From Symsagittifera roscoffensis (taxonomy: Eukaryota > Xenacoelomorpha > Acoela > Convolutidae), in assembly GCF_963678635.1 (NCBI RefSeq), contig NC_087063.1, forward strand, positions 48,435,220-48,499,219: a stretch of DNA of 64,000 nucleotides, written 5' to 3'. The notes under the pieces were generated by a model. It saw only the letters and a program-made list of their open reading frames with translations, did no database searches and was not told where the DNA came from. Made by a program: the position numbers and the translations under genes. Of this stretch, positions 1 through 11,590 are shown in pieces. Position 1 is the first letter of the stretch; each line of letters opens with the position of its first letter.

Positions 1-1
1 G

Positions 2-691
2 GGGACATCTCATCTGATATTGGGAGACAGCTTGGTCAGAGTATTATCGAATTTGAGGACCTCGTGGGTCACCACGGTGATGGCCTTTGGAGGCGCGACA
101 ATAGCCCAGTTATATCAAATGGTGGAACTGATGAATCCAGGGAGCATCCCCAATGTGATGATCCTGGTCGGGACGAATGACACCTCTAGAGGTTCAGATG
201 AGCAGGAAGCACTATGGGAGTCAATGATGGTGTGTTTGTTTACTACCCTCTGGCAGAAATTCAATTGCGCGGTACTGACCGTTTGCACTGTGCCAATGAA
301 CACGAGAAGCTTGACAGCAGCAGGAAGAAGGCACAACGAGGGAGTCGTCAGGTGGAATAACATCTTGAACAAACTCGCAAGTCGGAACGCCGGAAGAATG
401 ATCCTCATGGACATCGAACATGAGTTGAGAGCTATGGATCAGGCCAGACTGACCACGGACGGCATCCACTTCGACATTATCGAAGGACAAGCTTGGTTGA
501 ATCGAGTCTTCCAAGAACGGTTAGACGAACTAGAGGCGGAACTCTTTGACACACGAGTGCTGAAGGAAGAAGGAACAGCGAGCGACGCGTTGATTACTAC
601 CTTTGTGACTCCTAGCCTGGAAACAGGCTTGGGCCGGTCCCGGCCGTCACGAACTACAGACAACAGAGCACCAGCGAACCAGGTCAAATGA
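2..691 (+). pseudogene. Copy A ORF2 segment 1: SGNH hydrolase domain
   Basis: All SGNH blocks can be read. Block I is GDSL with the nucleophile Ser about nt 29-31, block II is FGGA, block III is GTNDTSR near nt 166-186, and block V is DGIHFD near nt 459-476. SGNH enzymes are Ser-His esterases or lipases of the GDSL superfamily. Unlike copy C, this copy keeps the catalytic Ser. The segment ends at a TGA that overlaps the ATG of the next frame (ATGA). In copy C the protein runs through here without a break, so I read this as a frameshift, not translational coupling. Confidence 0.8.
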
Positions 692-1506
692 CAGACGTAC
701 AGGATCGAATGGGAGAAGCGCCGATGAGGAGGACCATCCATTCTAGGAGAAGAATAGGACCTGTCAACCCAATCGAAGAGACAGCCGGCACGTCTAGATC
801 GGACACTAGATCGGAGACGACAAGTACCAGTCGAGAGAAGAGACGCCCGGGCAGAGGCTCGTTGATGTGGTCAAGACCCATACCGTCTCCCTGGCATGTA
901 TACAAAGACGAGCTAATGAAGCTGGATCTCCAGAGGGTAATCTTCATCGAAGATGCAAGGAGGATGCTGAATGGAGCGACGCTATCCGTCAGCAGATTGT
1001 ACTCGATAACCGGCGTAGACTGGTTGATAGCCGCTAGCATAAATTTCAGCTCCACGACGGCCTTGAGATTTGCTGACCTAAAGGGACTGCCCTCTAACAA
1101 CACAATGGGACCAGTGAACGCGAGACCATTGCAAGACGTGAGATTGAATCATGATGAAAGGAATCGAGAAGAGAGACCTAGAAGATTTCTAGTGACAAGG
1201 ACGCCGATCGGACAACATGTGAAGATGTTCAGGCAAGTAAGCTCACCCCCTGGTCATGTGAAGGAGAGAATATACCCAAAACTAGTGAATCAAGATGGTG
1301 ATGTCCAAAGATACGGCGGATTGAAAGCGATAAAGAAAGATGAGACCATCTTCGCCGCCTATGACAAAACAGAAAATAGGAAAGCCAAGATTATGATAGT
1401 AACGAATTCAAAGTTCGTGTACACCTCCAAGTCTCTGTTTTGGCCGGACGTCATAATGTTGGCAGCGGTCGACTGGACCTACTGCAATCGATATCTCTGG
1501 CTATAG
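688..1506 (+). pseudogene. Copy A ORF2 segment 2: linker and start of second SGNH-like domain
   Basis: After a low-complexity Arg/Ser/Thr-rich linker comes a conserved block shared with B and C, containing 'YRIPGVDWL' type residues (here YSITGVDWLIA). Next is the first strand of the second SGNH-like domain, MIVTNSKF followed by SLFWPDVI. The nucleophile position, SSD in B and GSD in C, is NSK here. The frame is lost near nt 1474 and continues in the next segment. Confidence 0.75.
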
Positions 1507-4500
1507 GGGTACAAAGGCAGACGGACATGAACCCAATTACGATCGTGTTTGCTGGCATCAATGACCATCTACACAGTAGACGTTTTCTGAGCAGACTCAG
1601 AGATCCTACAACGGCAGAGAACGCTGTGAGGCCAGCGATAAAAGATATCCTTGAGTCGATGGGTGAAGTGGTGGATGCGACGAAGGAGGGGTCGTTCACC
1701 AAAGTGACACCGAGAATAGTATTCGCGTTGTCTCCGGGGTATGCACATCTCCCGGATGGACTGAAATTTGTGTATGCGATTGTGATCTTGCTTTCGAAAA
1801 GAAAATATGATGTGATCATATCAGCCCAGAATCGCATGATAGAGATGGAGAACCTGAGGCCACTCAAGGCTGAACTACCTGCAGTGTGGTCAGATATCTC
1901 AAACGTGATGAGAGGATTCAAGGACCATGCGCTACACATGTTAGTGTTGGACGAGGTGCTGGGGTTGGAACTGTCCAATTTCAGTCGACAGCTCAAACTG
2001 AAACCGGGAATAGACGACGATCATCGAGTGATCGCGGCGATGTCCAACGACTTATGGTTCCGAGCAATGGAAGTGACAGGTGAAAACACGAGAAGGAAAA
2101 ATTCACTAGAGACGAGAGCTCATTTGAAGGCGATGGTTTTGAGAACCAAGCCGGAAGCCAACCAGTGGCTACACCTGAATCCTAGAGTAGCGGCATTGGG
2201 TGCAGATGCTTTTGAGCAAGGCCCTGTGATGATCACAAAGATCCATGCCTACTTGTTGAAGGAGGTGAACCTGGCGGAAAATGCCGGAGAAAAGACCGCT
2301 GAATTTGTGAACAGAATGTGTCTGATTACTCTGGAAACCTTCTGGACCCAGGAAGTGAAGGGACAGGAGGGCTTTGAACGGACAGACAGCATGCTGGAAG
2401 GGTTGGGAGCCGGATGGACCGCGTCCTTCTTGGCAAAAGTCTACCCGAAAGTCTCGCATTACTTGATAAAAGAATTCCTCCAAGCAGTAGTGGAAGTGTC
2501 AATAGTGGAACTAATAGCCTTGTTCGTGACATTTGGAGCAGAGAATTTCGTGAAAGGACCGGCGATGCTGCTCACCGAAGGAATTCAGAACCTGCGGTTA
2601 GATGGACTTCTGACATTGATTGCGATTACCCACGGAAACTTGGGAGGACTAATGAAATTGACACGTTGTCCAGAGCAGATGAGAGAGAGAGTGAGGAACT
2701 TAGATATGAAGAAGTCCACGGACTCGTGGAATAAGATAAGAGACCTGAGACACACTCTTATCCAATATCTCTTACAACAAAATCGCTTTGGAACGGGAGA
2801 AGACGAGACTATTGAAAAAGAGGAAGATGTTAGACGACATGTTGGAGGCATGCCCCTGTTAACCGATCTGAGCTTGGCTATGAGAACCGATCCTTTAGCG
2901 CTGATCAGAGGAGTCACGGAGTTTGTGACAGTGATCTATGGACCAGCAGTCACGTTTGCGTTCCCTGACGTTAAGGTGGAGGCATATAGGAGGTCGGTGC
3001 TGCACCTGAACCTCATATCAGCAGTGGACGGTAGTACACTGAACTGGTGTGAGCAGCACATATTGCGGGAGCTCATGAGAGAAGATCTGTTATTTACGAA
3101 AATATCGGAGCCAGAGATGACAGTCATCAATTTTGACGATCACTTCCATGATCGCATGGGAGAAGTAGAAAGAGGACACATCGAAGTGTTTCCAAAGCTT
3201 TGGAATCTGAGACCCTATGATAAAACGAATGGTGAAATAACCAGAGTGCCTCGTCTCACTGCAGCATATCATAAAATGAGAGAAGAGACGAATGACTGGG
3301 TTGATTACGAGAAGCTGCCGGAGGCAATCCCTGAATTCGCTCTGATAAGAAGGATGTTGCTCGGAGCAGTCTCCGTGGTACAAGCTCCTAGGTTGAGAGC
3401 ATTCGAAACCAATGAGAGGAGAGTAGGGAATTCCGTGGGAACGATGGATCCATACTTTGTACGGAGAAATGCCGCCGTGTTACAATACACACGATTTGCA
3501 TATACGGATCAAGCGACGAGAAGGCGAATAAGCAAAGCCGCGACTCCCAAGCCTGGAAGATTTGACGAAGAAAGGACGGGATTAGGCTTAGCTCCGATGA
3601 AGATGAGAGGCAGGACCGAACTGCCTGAAGCCTCCTTGATCCTGACTAGTGTGAAACCGGAGTTGAAAGTGGGAGGAACACTGCAGGCGAGAACTTTCCT
3701 AGCACCCTTCGGCTGCGAGGAAATCAAAGTGGTCCATGGAGAAGAGGTAGATAGATCGGCCGGTTTATTGATAATACCGAAGTTTCCGGAAGGAATCGAC
3801 AATGATAAGCAAGGACCCTCGAGCTCAAAGAAGGATATGTCAGAAGGAGATGAAGGACAGGGAGGAAGCCGTCAAACCGAAGAACCCATGCAACAAGATG
3901 CAAGTCAAGCTGGTGGGGAAGACGACAGGGCATCGACAGGAGGAGCATCCAGCCTGGATTTCAATATCTTCAGTGATCTTGAGAACAATGCAGATACGTT
4001 GGAGACGACTGAGCCAGCGGATGAAGACATCTCGACACTGGAGCCTCCGTCAGCCTTAATGGAAATGAAACGGAATTTGCCGGAGAGCAGCTCTCCTGGC
4101 AATTCAAGGAATAACGACCAAAGAATCCTCATGGAATCACCTAGAAGGAGAAGAATAGAGGCCTCAGCCAGAGTACCTTTCTTGGATACGCTGCCCGAAG
4201 AAGAATGGGAAGTACATCATCGAGACCACGAGAGTAGGACGGGATGCAAATTGGACAGAGTGGCGTTCATGGAAGAAGTCTGGACAGTGGTTCAGAGCTA
4301 TGGGACCCAGTCCATTCTGAAAACGGGTCTCAACCAACCCTTGATGAGGGAAGTCCTTGACAAGCTTGATGAGTGTGAAGGGAGACTGAGTGAGTTGTTG
4401 ATCGACTCGGCCACTGATGAAAGTGAAGCGAATTCTCCCATCAAGATGACACCGCAGGACGATAAAGGAGAGGTGGTGTATCTGTCAAGAACCAGGAGAG

Positions 4501-4709
4501 GGACGATGCGATCAAAATTGGTGATTGATAAGATCAATGCGATGAAAATGAAGTTAGGCAGCAGAGTGATACCGAGGAGAGTCGAAAAGACGAAGGTGGA
4601 TTCGGAGATATCGATGAAAGCTGTTAACTCAGCGAAAAGGAAACGAGTCGAGGAGGTCATGGATTTGGGACAAGGTGATTATCAATTGCCTGGCACAGTA
4701 AAATGTTGA
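1440..4709 (+). pseudogene. Copy A ORF2 segment 3: second SGNH-like domain and central region
   Basis: Useful homology begins near nt 1475. The second SGNH-like domain continues with AGINDHL (block III-like Asn-Asp, about nt 1553) and GIDDDH (block V-like Asp/His, about nt 2008-2025). A long conserved region with no recognisable family follows, including GMPLLTDL near nt 2848 and GTMDPYF near nt 3439. An acidic Ser/Glu-rich region at about nt 3800-4110 is probably disordered. It is followed by an SPRRRRIEAS motif also present in B, and then a Lys-rich tail. The frame shifts at about nt 4690-4705. Confidence 0.8.
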
Positions 4710-5383
4710 CTGATATAGCGATGGTGCCACCCATTCTCATGGCGGGAATAAAGTCAACAGGTTATAAATCCAAAAGGAGTGACCGCACTCTGACTGGAGC
4801 AACCTTAGAAATGGAAAAACTCAGCCAATGTGGGGAGAGCACAATGAAAGACTTTAAGCCATCTCCAATGAATCACGGAAAGGGAAATGTCGCAGGACAA
4901 CTAGTACCAGTAGAATACAACCGACTGACAGTATCGGAGGCTGTGTCGATAGATGAACCTGCAGGTGGATACATGGAAATGTTGGAATACCGAAACTCGG
5001 CTAGAGGGTACGTGATGGCTCTGGAAGACAAAAGTGCCATGGAGGGTTATCTAGAGACAATGTTGCAAGGCACCACCCTCAAGCAGAAGGCGTACGGGAC
5101 TTTAGCGTCGTCTGAGATACAGGCAGAAACGATGGAGCAGTTGGCGAGCCTTCCATGGAAAGCAGTGGTATTAAGGTACTTCGAAGAAGAGATGAGGACA
5201 ACGCCAAGAATACACGCTCTCGTGGCAGTACTTTACGTAAGAACAGAGTTACAACTGAGGTTTGCCTGGTGCATGATGGGACTAACTCGCGAAGAGTATG
5301 ATTCAGAAGAAAGGAAGAGGTCAAAAGAAGAAAAGGATACATGGAAATGTTGGAATACCGAAACTCGGCTAGAGGGTACGTGA
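4703..5383 (+). pseudogene. Copy A ORF2 segment 4
   Basis: This is collinear with B 28870-29470. It includes a PPILMAGIKS block (PPMLLAGLTT in B) and the FAWCMMG motif (LAWCLMG in B). I recognise no domain. Its end is artificial: a 90-bp copy of nt 4967-5056 sits at 5335-5424 in a different phase and introduces TGA stops. Confidence 0.75.
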
Positions 5384-5424
5384 TGGCTCTGGAAGACAAA
5401 AAGGCCATGGAGGGTTATCTAGAG
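5335..5424 (+). repeat. 90-bp local duplication of 4967-5056
   Basis: The 90 bases at 4967-5056 recur at 5335-5424 with about two substitutions (AAAAGTGCC versus AAAAAGGCC). The offset of 368 bp is not a multiple of three, so the second copy is read out of phase and brings in a TGA. The intact sequence expected here, by comparison with B and C, is replaced by the copy. Template switching during reverse transcription or replication would explain it. Confidence 0.9.
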
Positions 5425-6988
5425 TGATCTGATAGTCCAAGAGGGAGCAGCAGTAGCGTGTGCGAAGCGGAGAGACGCTCTCTGTTTCATTCGATTCATG
5501 ATAGAGCAGATTTCAGTACCTGCATTGAACACTTGTGTTAAGATGCTGAGGGAAGGCGATGAGCGAGCGAAAGCTTTACTCTTGCTAGCACTGCTGGATA
5601 TGCAGCAAAGCAAACCGATGAGGGTGAACATGAAAGAACCCGAGGAATTAGAACCCATGAGAAAGATAGACGAAATCAGGAGATTCTCAAACAAGGAGCT
5701 GAGACTCACTAAAGAATCTATGGGGGCACTGCCAAAGTCCAGTGAATACTGTGGACCGATCAAGAAGAAATCGTATAGCTACGTATCCGGAATCATAGGG
5801 ATAGCGTACAGTGAAGACCCTTTCCTGAGTGAAGACATACGCGATTGCTTCTTCGATTACGAGCAGGCGGTGTTACTAAGATTCTGGACGTCCAGAATTG
5901 TAACAATTAAGAGCATTAACAATCCACAGGCCAAATTGGGATTGGTCTTGGAAGAAGAGGTGACTGCACCTTCCGTACGAAAATCCGACAAAAGAGTGGA
6001 GTTTGGGTCAGGATTCTCAGATGAATTACTGAGAACGAGCTTGATGGCAGTGTGGGAATTGATGAGGCCATCATGGTGTCCTAGTCCCAACGCTGACTCG
6101 ATATTACGGGCGACACAAGACGTGCAGAGGGAACTGAATGCAGACTGTAACCTGCGTGACCTTAACATCATATATAATGTGATGATAACGGCCTCTAGGA
6201 GCAACGGAGAGGATAAAGTGGAGTTGACTGGCTGGGGACCAGAAGACTGGGTCAAACCTGGTAGCTGTCTGGCGGAAGTCTGTGGACTGGAGGGTCAAGT
6301 TTGTGGAGGTCTGGACTGTGTGAAGACCCTAGAGAAACAATACAAGCAATTGACGGTATTCTTTGGAATTGTCGTGATGAAAGCAAGAACGGAAACGGAA
6401 CTGATAGCGGAGTGTCATGGAGGAACCGAGGTGAATCTAGTGACTGCACTAGGATTCTACAGCATGTTTGGTTCTTTAGAGTCACTATTGAATCTAGAAC
6501 AGAAACATGAGATGGTCACAGCCATCAGTGTAGAAGTATTCCCAGGAGTTCTGCAGACTGAGCAGAAATACATAGGAAAATGGAGGGAAGCGATCGAGAC
6601 GGAAATGAACATCAGACACAGTGAGACTTATTGTAGACCATCAGGAGCACGATATTTGGTGGGTTCGACATTGGCTCCAATGTGCAAGAGCAGATACCCG
6701 GTACATTTCGTAGCCGTGGATGTAAAGAGTACGAGAACGATCGTGGATCAAGCCTTCTCAGTGCCGAAGTGTGTGAGACTGGCGAGAATGTCCGAGAAAT
6801 CTTACGAGTTGCTATGTAAGATGTTCTCAGCAGTTCCAGAGAGAACCAAGGAAGAGTTGGAATCAATACTAGGAAAGAAGTTCATGGGATACAAGAGCAG
6901 GAACTTCAGCGACTTTGAGAGACAGAAACAGAGAGGATCAACTGTCACAGATTACAATACAGTAGACGAGAATGATGAAGTCCACTGA
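5425..6988 (+). pseudogene. Copy A ORF2 segment 5: Cys-quartet region
   Basis: Homology to B and C resumes right after the duplication, with AKRRDALCFIRF near nt 5455. A possible metal-binding quartet C-x4-C-x6-C-x4-C lies at about nt 6259-6318 and is matched in copy C. The conserved block FSVPKCVRLARMS lies near nt 6750. The segment ends at an in-frame TGA (6986-6988), where B and C have a sense codon. Confidence 0.75.
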
Positions 6989-7717
6989 GTGATGACGGAA
7001 GTGGAACCATTACTGGAAGCTTCGGGAAAACGTAATTGGAGGAGCATCATGTTGACACATGACGAGTTTCCCTGCCACTGCTTGCTGCAGACCTGGTGGT
7101 ATCCCAAGCGTAGTAATCTGATGTTGATCTGGGACTCTGGAGAGCTGCTCTCCATGGGTTTACCAGACTCATCACAGCCCATAACAATAGTGATAGTGGG
7201 AGTTATGATGGCGATACGATGGCTGGAAGCTCATGTGAAAGAAAACAATAGACAGGAGGCGCCGACGAGAGAACAGTTGCGGAAATTAGATTGTCTAAAA
7301 GATTTAGATCTTTTTGAGACAATGTGCAAAATTCTAAACATTCCGATGGAAGTGAAGAAGATATGGGCAAGAAAACGATTGATGCCATGGTTCAGAGCTA
7401 ACATGACTGCATGGTTGTACGAATATGCTAAGAAGCATATGTCGAAGCACGGCAGAGTGTACAGTGAATATCAGCTGGACATTGGAGCAGGAGCTTTCAA
7501 GCGAGCTCTCGTGACTCATCGGAATGCAGTGACCACCGCTGTGAAAAGAATTTCCAGGACAAGTGAACGTAGTGGAAAGGAGAAGACAGAGATGTTGAAG
7601 GAAGATTTGGAGAGAAAGGTGACGTTGTGTCTCCACAACAGCTTCTGCAGGAACAGAGAATCTAACGTGGATCCCCTACCTTGTTGCAAACAGAGAATGG
7701 AAGAGCAGAAGTGTTGA
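6989..7717 (+). pseudogene. Copy A ORF2 segment 6: C-terminus
   Basis: This continues in the same frame after the nonsense codon. It contains the conserved CHCLLQTWWYP, LMPWFRANMTAW, LTHRNAVTTAVKR and LHNSFCRNRE blocks that end ORF2 in all three copies, then a terminal Cys pair (PCCKQR). The function is unknown. The Cys/His-rich C-terminus could bind a metal, but that is inference. Confidence 0.75.
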
Positions 7718-8626
7718 AGGACGGCTTCCAACAGCGTCAGGATAGCTAACGACGTGTTGCAGGATACAGAAACTGAGAGTGCAGAGTCATTATCATAGGA
7801 GGAGGAAATGGAACATTGACGAATGGCCGAAAAACTAAATGCAAAAAGAGACGAAATTAGAAGAATTTAGAAGATTTAGAGCTTCTAAACGACGAAAAAA
7901 GAAGAAAACAAAGGAGTGATGAAGAGAAAGATAAAACTCAGAATTGTTTTATGTGTGTGAAAAAACTCAAGTGAGAAACCAAGCAACCAAGTTGTAATTG
8001 AAAACTGAAACATTAGTTGAGTTTTGAAGTTGTTGCATTTATGAATTTGCAATTTGATTTTAGTTAAGTGGCTTCAGAGACACTTAGCTACTGTTTATTT
8101 AGAAAGGATTGAGTGAGGGAGTATATTTATATATTCCAGCCTGCATGATTGTTTTTAATCAGCTAGGTGAACAGATCACTTTGTGGTGGCATGAAAGGCT
8201 TGGGTAATCTCTCGAAGAAGGATATTGTTTCATTGTTCTTTCTAACCACAGAGTTTCGTAGTTTTAATATTCAGGACAATAACAAGCGAGATTTCCGAAG
8301 GGAAGAAGCATAGTAGGATAATTTAGCTTGTTGGTTGGCAGGACTGTCCTGCAAGCTAACACCTTTTAAATCTAAGAAAAAAAGTTTTAATCAGGACATT
8401 GACATTGGAAGTCGCAAAATATGTTTTTATCTTAGGTCATAACCTCAATGTGCAGATTAATGAAAGAATTTAAAGGCTATAGTGATGTAGTATGATGCCA
8501 TTTATATTCTGCAGTGAGTCGATATGACGTGGATAAAGGTAATTTCATGCATTTTGTAAATTCTGTTCGATGACACTGTACCTATTTTACGAACATTGCG
8601 AGATTCAAGGAGGACATTGACCGGAC
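7718..8626 (+). other. 3' untranslated region of copy A
   Basis: AT-rich, no credible ORF. It is collinear in patches with the B 3' UTR (31885-32640). A shared stem is seen: TGTGGT at 8182-8187 with ACCACA at 8245-8250, where B has TGTGGC/GCCACA. Confidence 0.7.
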
Positions 8627-8639
8627 TGTCCGGGGAGTA
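8627..8639 (+). promoter_or_regulatory. Polypurine tract of copy A
   Basis: TGTCCGGGGAGTA lies directly before the LTR start TGTGAC. The same motif precedes the 3' LTRs of B and C. Such a tract primes plus-strand DNA synthesis in LTR retroelements. Confidence 0.8.
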
Positions 8640-9555
8640 TGTGACATTCAATCAGAATGGATCAAAATGCAGATTCAGCATATTCGAAATTTTAGCAGTG
8701 AACCTTCCAAATTGGCGATTTTGAAGGAATAAGAGCGTTATTAAAACGATTGGCCAAACAGTGAGAATATTCTGGTCTTTTAGAATTTTAAAAATTTGAA
8801 GTGATGACGTAATAATTCTGAGAAGCGCCAAAAACGGCCATTTTGGCAGAAAGTCGAAGAAAAACACAACAACGATAGTTGCGACGACGACAACAACGAG
8901 AAAATTGAGAATCAGAATCAGAGAAAAGCAGAAGTAGCAGAGACCGCTCCAAGTTGCAACTATTGTGTCGCTACAATAGTTGCAAAGCAGTTGCTAACAA
9001 CAGTGAGGGGTGGAAACCAGCCTTCCGGGTTACAGAGAAATCAAGCTTAACGTGCTTGATTCAGTGGATTCGAGAATCCGGAGGGGTTTCGGGACTGAAA
9101 CTTTTATCATCTTATATGAACTTTTAGCTTCCCTGTCATGTCCTGATTTGAATTTAATTAACATCTGAATTCATTCTACTAAGATGAGAAGCTAGGAGTT
9201 GGGGGAAAGGGTTGATCCATTTTCGATGGAGTTGATGATTTTTATCTACTGAGCAAAAACAGTAATAATATAATAAGTAGTAGTAGCCCTGTTTTTAGGA
9301 GTGACCTCGTGGGCTGGGGATACTGAGACCCAGCCATGAGCTCACTAATTTTGCATGTAAACAAGTTAATTTGAGTGTTTTGACCGAAGCCGAAAGCAGT
9401 AACGTTTTTGTCAACCCGATGTTAGAAAGACCACCAAAAGCACTGGCTTTGGTAGAGACGGTGAAAAGCATGTAGAGCTTTGTTTAGACGCTGGCCAGTA
9501 GTTTTATAGCTTAGATTTATTTTCCGTCGATATGTACTTCCGGGCGAATCTTACA
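8640..9555 (+). repeat. 3' LTR of copy A (916 bp)
   Basis: Begins TGTGACATTC after the polypurine tract and ends GGGCGAATCTTACA. The sequence after 9555 no longer follows the primer-binding region seen after the other LTRs, which fixes the end. It matches the B LTR from 33066 onward (not the extra first 411 bp of B). It carries the palindrome at 8954-8985 and a TCCAT/ATGGA hairpin near 9216. Confidence 0.85.
8954..8985. repeat. Perfect 12-bp inverted repeat in LTR A
   Basis: TTGCAACTATTG and CAATAGTTGCAA flank an 8-nt spacer. The same arms occur in the B LTRs (33380-33411 and 36453-36484) and in LTR stub D (61995-62026). It may be a protein-binding or cruciform element in U3. Confidence 0.9.
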
Positions 9556-10302
9556 TGAATGGACTTTGGAAAATAACAGGCCTTTTAACGTAGATAAATG
9601 CACCCATATCTTTGATTTTCGATAATCTAAAACTATTTTAAAAACACAGATCATTAATTTTAAAGGGAAGCACGCGCTGAAAGGGAAATTTGTCAGTCAA
9701 ATTTTATCAAAAAATCTCAAAAACTGCACTTTGGTCTGTTTTTTAAACATTTCCCCCCCCTACCCCCTCGAGAAAATCCTAGATCTGCCCCTGCATTGTC
9801 ATTATAATTTCCGGTTTGGGCCCTCAGATTGTGGGGTAAATGTGGGTAGGGGGAAAGGGTATTTAAGAGGAGGGAAAGGAAGAATGATAGGAATAAGTGT
9901 GTGTGGGGGTAGAGAATGGGGAAACCCCAAATAAGAAAACAATGCTTTTCAAATAAGTTTGTGGCATCTTTTTAACTATGGAGGGGTAGGACAGAATGGG
10001 GATACTTGTTAAGTAGATCCAAAATTTCGGCTATCCGGGAACGAATTTAATTTTTGGCTATCCGGGAACGCATTTATTTTTCGGCTATCCGGGTGTTCGG
10101 CTCCGTGACACGCCACCGTTTGAAAATAATCACCGAAGGTTATTTTGACCTTCTTTGGTAAAATGGCTATAACTCCAAATTGATTTGACATTGGAACAAC
10201 TGAAGAGCAAAATTGGTTTTTGAAACAACGGCCGCCACAATTCGCAACGTAGGCAAAGATGACGTACAATCGAGAATTGATTAAACATCTGAACACTAAG
10301 AT
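9556..10302. other. Non-coding spacer between copy A and the LINE fragment
   Basis: I see no gene. It holds a C-rich/G-rich patch at 9750-9930 and about three imperfect copies of a 'GGCTATCCGGGAACG' repeat with AT-rich spacers at about 10025-10105. It could be old host sequence or another decayed element. Confidence 0.5.
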
Positions 10303-10330
10303 ATAGATAGATAGATAGATAGATAGATAA
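10303..10330 (-). repeat. (TATC)n tail of the LINE-type element
   Basis: Six to seven ATAG/TATC units lie at the 3' side of the minus-strand RT ORF. Short tandem 3' tails in place of poly(A) are common in several LINE clades. Confidence 0.8.
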
Positions 10331-10566
10331 TTAAATTAGTTATAGAATGACATCTATAAATCGTAATAAGACAACAAATTAAACTATATGTCATGAAATC
10401 TGCACAGCAGGCGATAAGGAAATATTTTCATTTGCCTCTCCATCTTACAGCGAGCAATAGGTGGATCACGACAGCGCAGGTTGTTTGCTGAGTAGGTAGA
10501 ACGTGTCGGTACTAAATCAAACAACAGATGATCAGAACCTGTTTGGAGGATTGCATCGTAGAGTTT

Positions 10567-11590
10567 TTAGTCAGCTCTTCTAATAGTTGCAGATATTGGT
10601 TCATAAATATCAGCAACGCCGAGCCTTATTGCACGTCTTTGAAACAAATTTATCTTCTCTAGATCTTTAACATTTGAACCACCCCAAACATTAATGCCAT
10701 AGTAAAGCTTTGGGAGAACAAAATCACGATACAAAATAGCAAGTTCGTCCTTCGAATAACCGATTTTACCAAGGCGCCAGATTGAAAAAAGTATAGAATT
10801 CGATTGTTTAACAGCTTTGTCAATATGCTTAGAAAAACCAAATTTGGAGTCAATCGTAAACCCCAGCACTTTGAGGTCATCAACAACCTCAATGCCCTCA
10901 ACCATATGTATGGCATTACTGCCACTATTGTTGAAAATGATACGCATTTCCTTGGAAGATTTTTGAACATTGAGAAACAAGTTTCTTGCGTCAAATTGGT
11001 GACAGAGCGAACTAATAACTTCCCGAGCATTGTCAGCGCTATTGCAGCCAGCTTCGAGAGGATTGTTATCGTCAGCATAGGTTGATAACGTGTTGTAAAT
11101 ATCTGAAACATCAATAGCATGGGTAGAGCAATTGTAAAGAGGCGGACCAAGGACAGTGCCCTGAGGGACACCCTGATTAGTATACAAAACAGTTGAATCC
11201 GAGCCATTGAGAGAATTATAATGGGCTCTATTTTGCAAGAAGTTAATGATTACGTTGACAACCGCAGGATCGACTATTGGGAAAATATTCATTACTCCTT
11301 CCATCACACTCTTATGGGAAATAGTATCAAAAGCTTTTGACATATCTAGAGAAAAGAAGCGAACATAATCATAGTTTTCACGGAATATCCAGAGATGATG
11401 TTGCAGCCTAATGAGCATACAGGAAGTAGAAGAATGTTTACGAAAACCATACTGGTTACGTGTAAGCCATCTGTTATAAGGGCCTTGCAGATAGTTCTGG
11501 TAAATTAACCTTTCAAACACTCTGGACATAACAGAAGTAACAGAGACAGGCCTCAAATCCTTTGGCTGCTTTGGAGACGAAACTTTTGGC
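10567..11590 (-). pseudogene. Non-LTR reverse transcriptase, C-terminal part, interrupted
   Basis: RT blocks in order: DLRPVSVTSVMSR (palm entry), NQYGFRKHSST, FSLDMSKAFDT (motif A, catalytic Asp), GVPQGTVLGP (motif B), STYADDNN (YADD, catalytic Asp pair, near nt 11069-11083), LKVLGFTID, then a thumb-like region ending in IRRAD and a stop. The arrangement fits CR1/Jockey-type LINEs; the clade is not resolved. The first three in-frame codons of the open frame (to 11598) come from LTR B and are not part of the element. The upstream RT residues and any endonuclease are absent here. Confidence 0.8.

Larger units (their letters stand above)
1..7717 (+). pseudogene. ORF2 of copy A, decayed (SGNH hydrolase giant protein)
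   Basis: This stretch is collinear with the intact 2,959-residue ORF2 of copy C, from its first SGNH domain to its C-terminus. The reading frame is already open at the window edge, so the N-terminal region and coiled coil are missing here. I see frameshifts near 690, 1474 and 4690-4705, a disruptive 90-bp duplication at 5335-5424, and an in-frame TGA at 6986-6988. The segments are listed separately below. The biochemical role of ORF2 is unknown beyond the SGNH hydrolase fold. Confidence 0.85.
1..9555 (+). mobile_element. Copy A: 3' part of a giant LTR retrotransposon
   Basis: The window opens inside ORF2 of this element. Its layout is ORF2 pseudogene, about 0.9 kb of 3' untranslated sequence, polypurine tract CGGGGAGTA, then a 916-bp 3' LTR starting TGTGAC and ending CTTACA. 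Assignment to the same family as B and C rests on collinear ORF2 similarity, the same polypurine tract and related LTR palindromes. Gag-Pol and the 5' LTR lie upstream of the window. Several frameshifts and stops show that this copy is dead. Confidence 0.85.
10303..11590 (-). mobile_element. LINE-type (non-LTR) retrotransposon, 3' half
   Basis: Minus-strand RT coding sequence, a 3' UTR of about 240 bp and a TATC tail. The 5' side stops exactly at the start of LTR B (11591). The missing upstream part is at 62352-about 62620 in the same orientation, so the element was split by the LTR-element insertions. Confidence 0.8.

Noticed and set aside
688-691. ATGA overlap as programmed stop-restart in copy A
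   Set aside because: The intact copy C runs straight through this region, and copy A has several other breaks, so a decayed frame is simpler.
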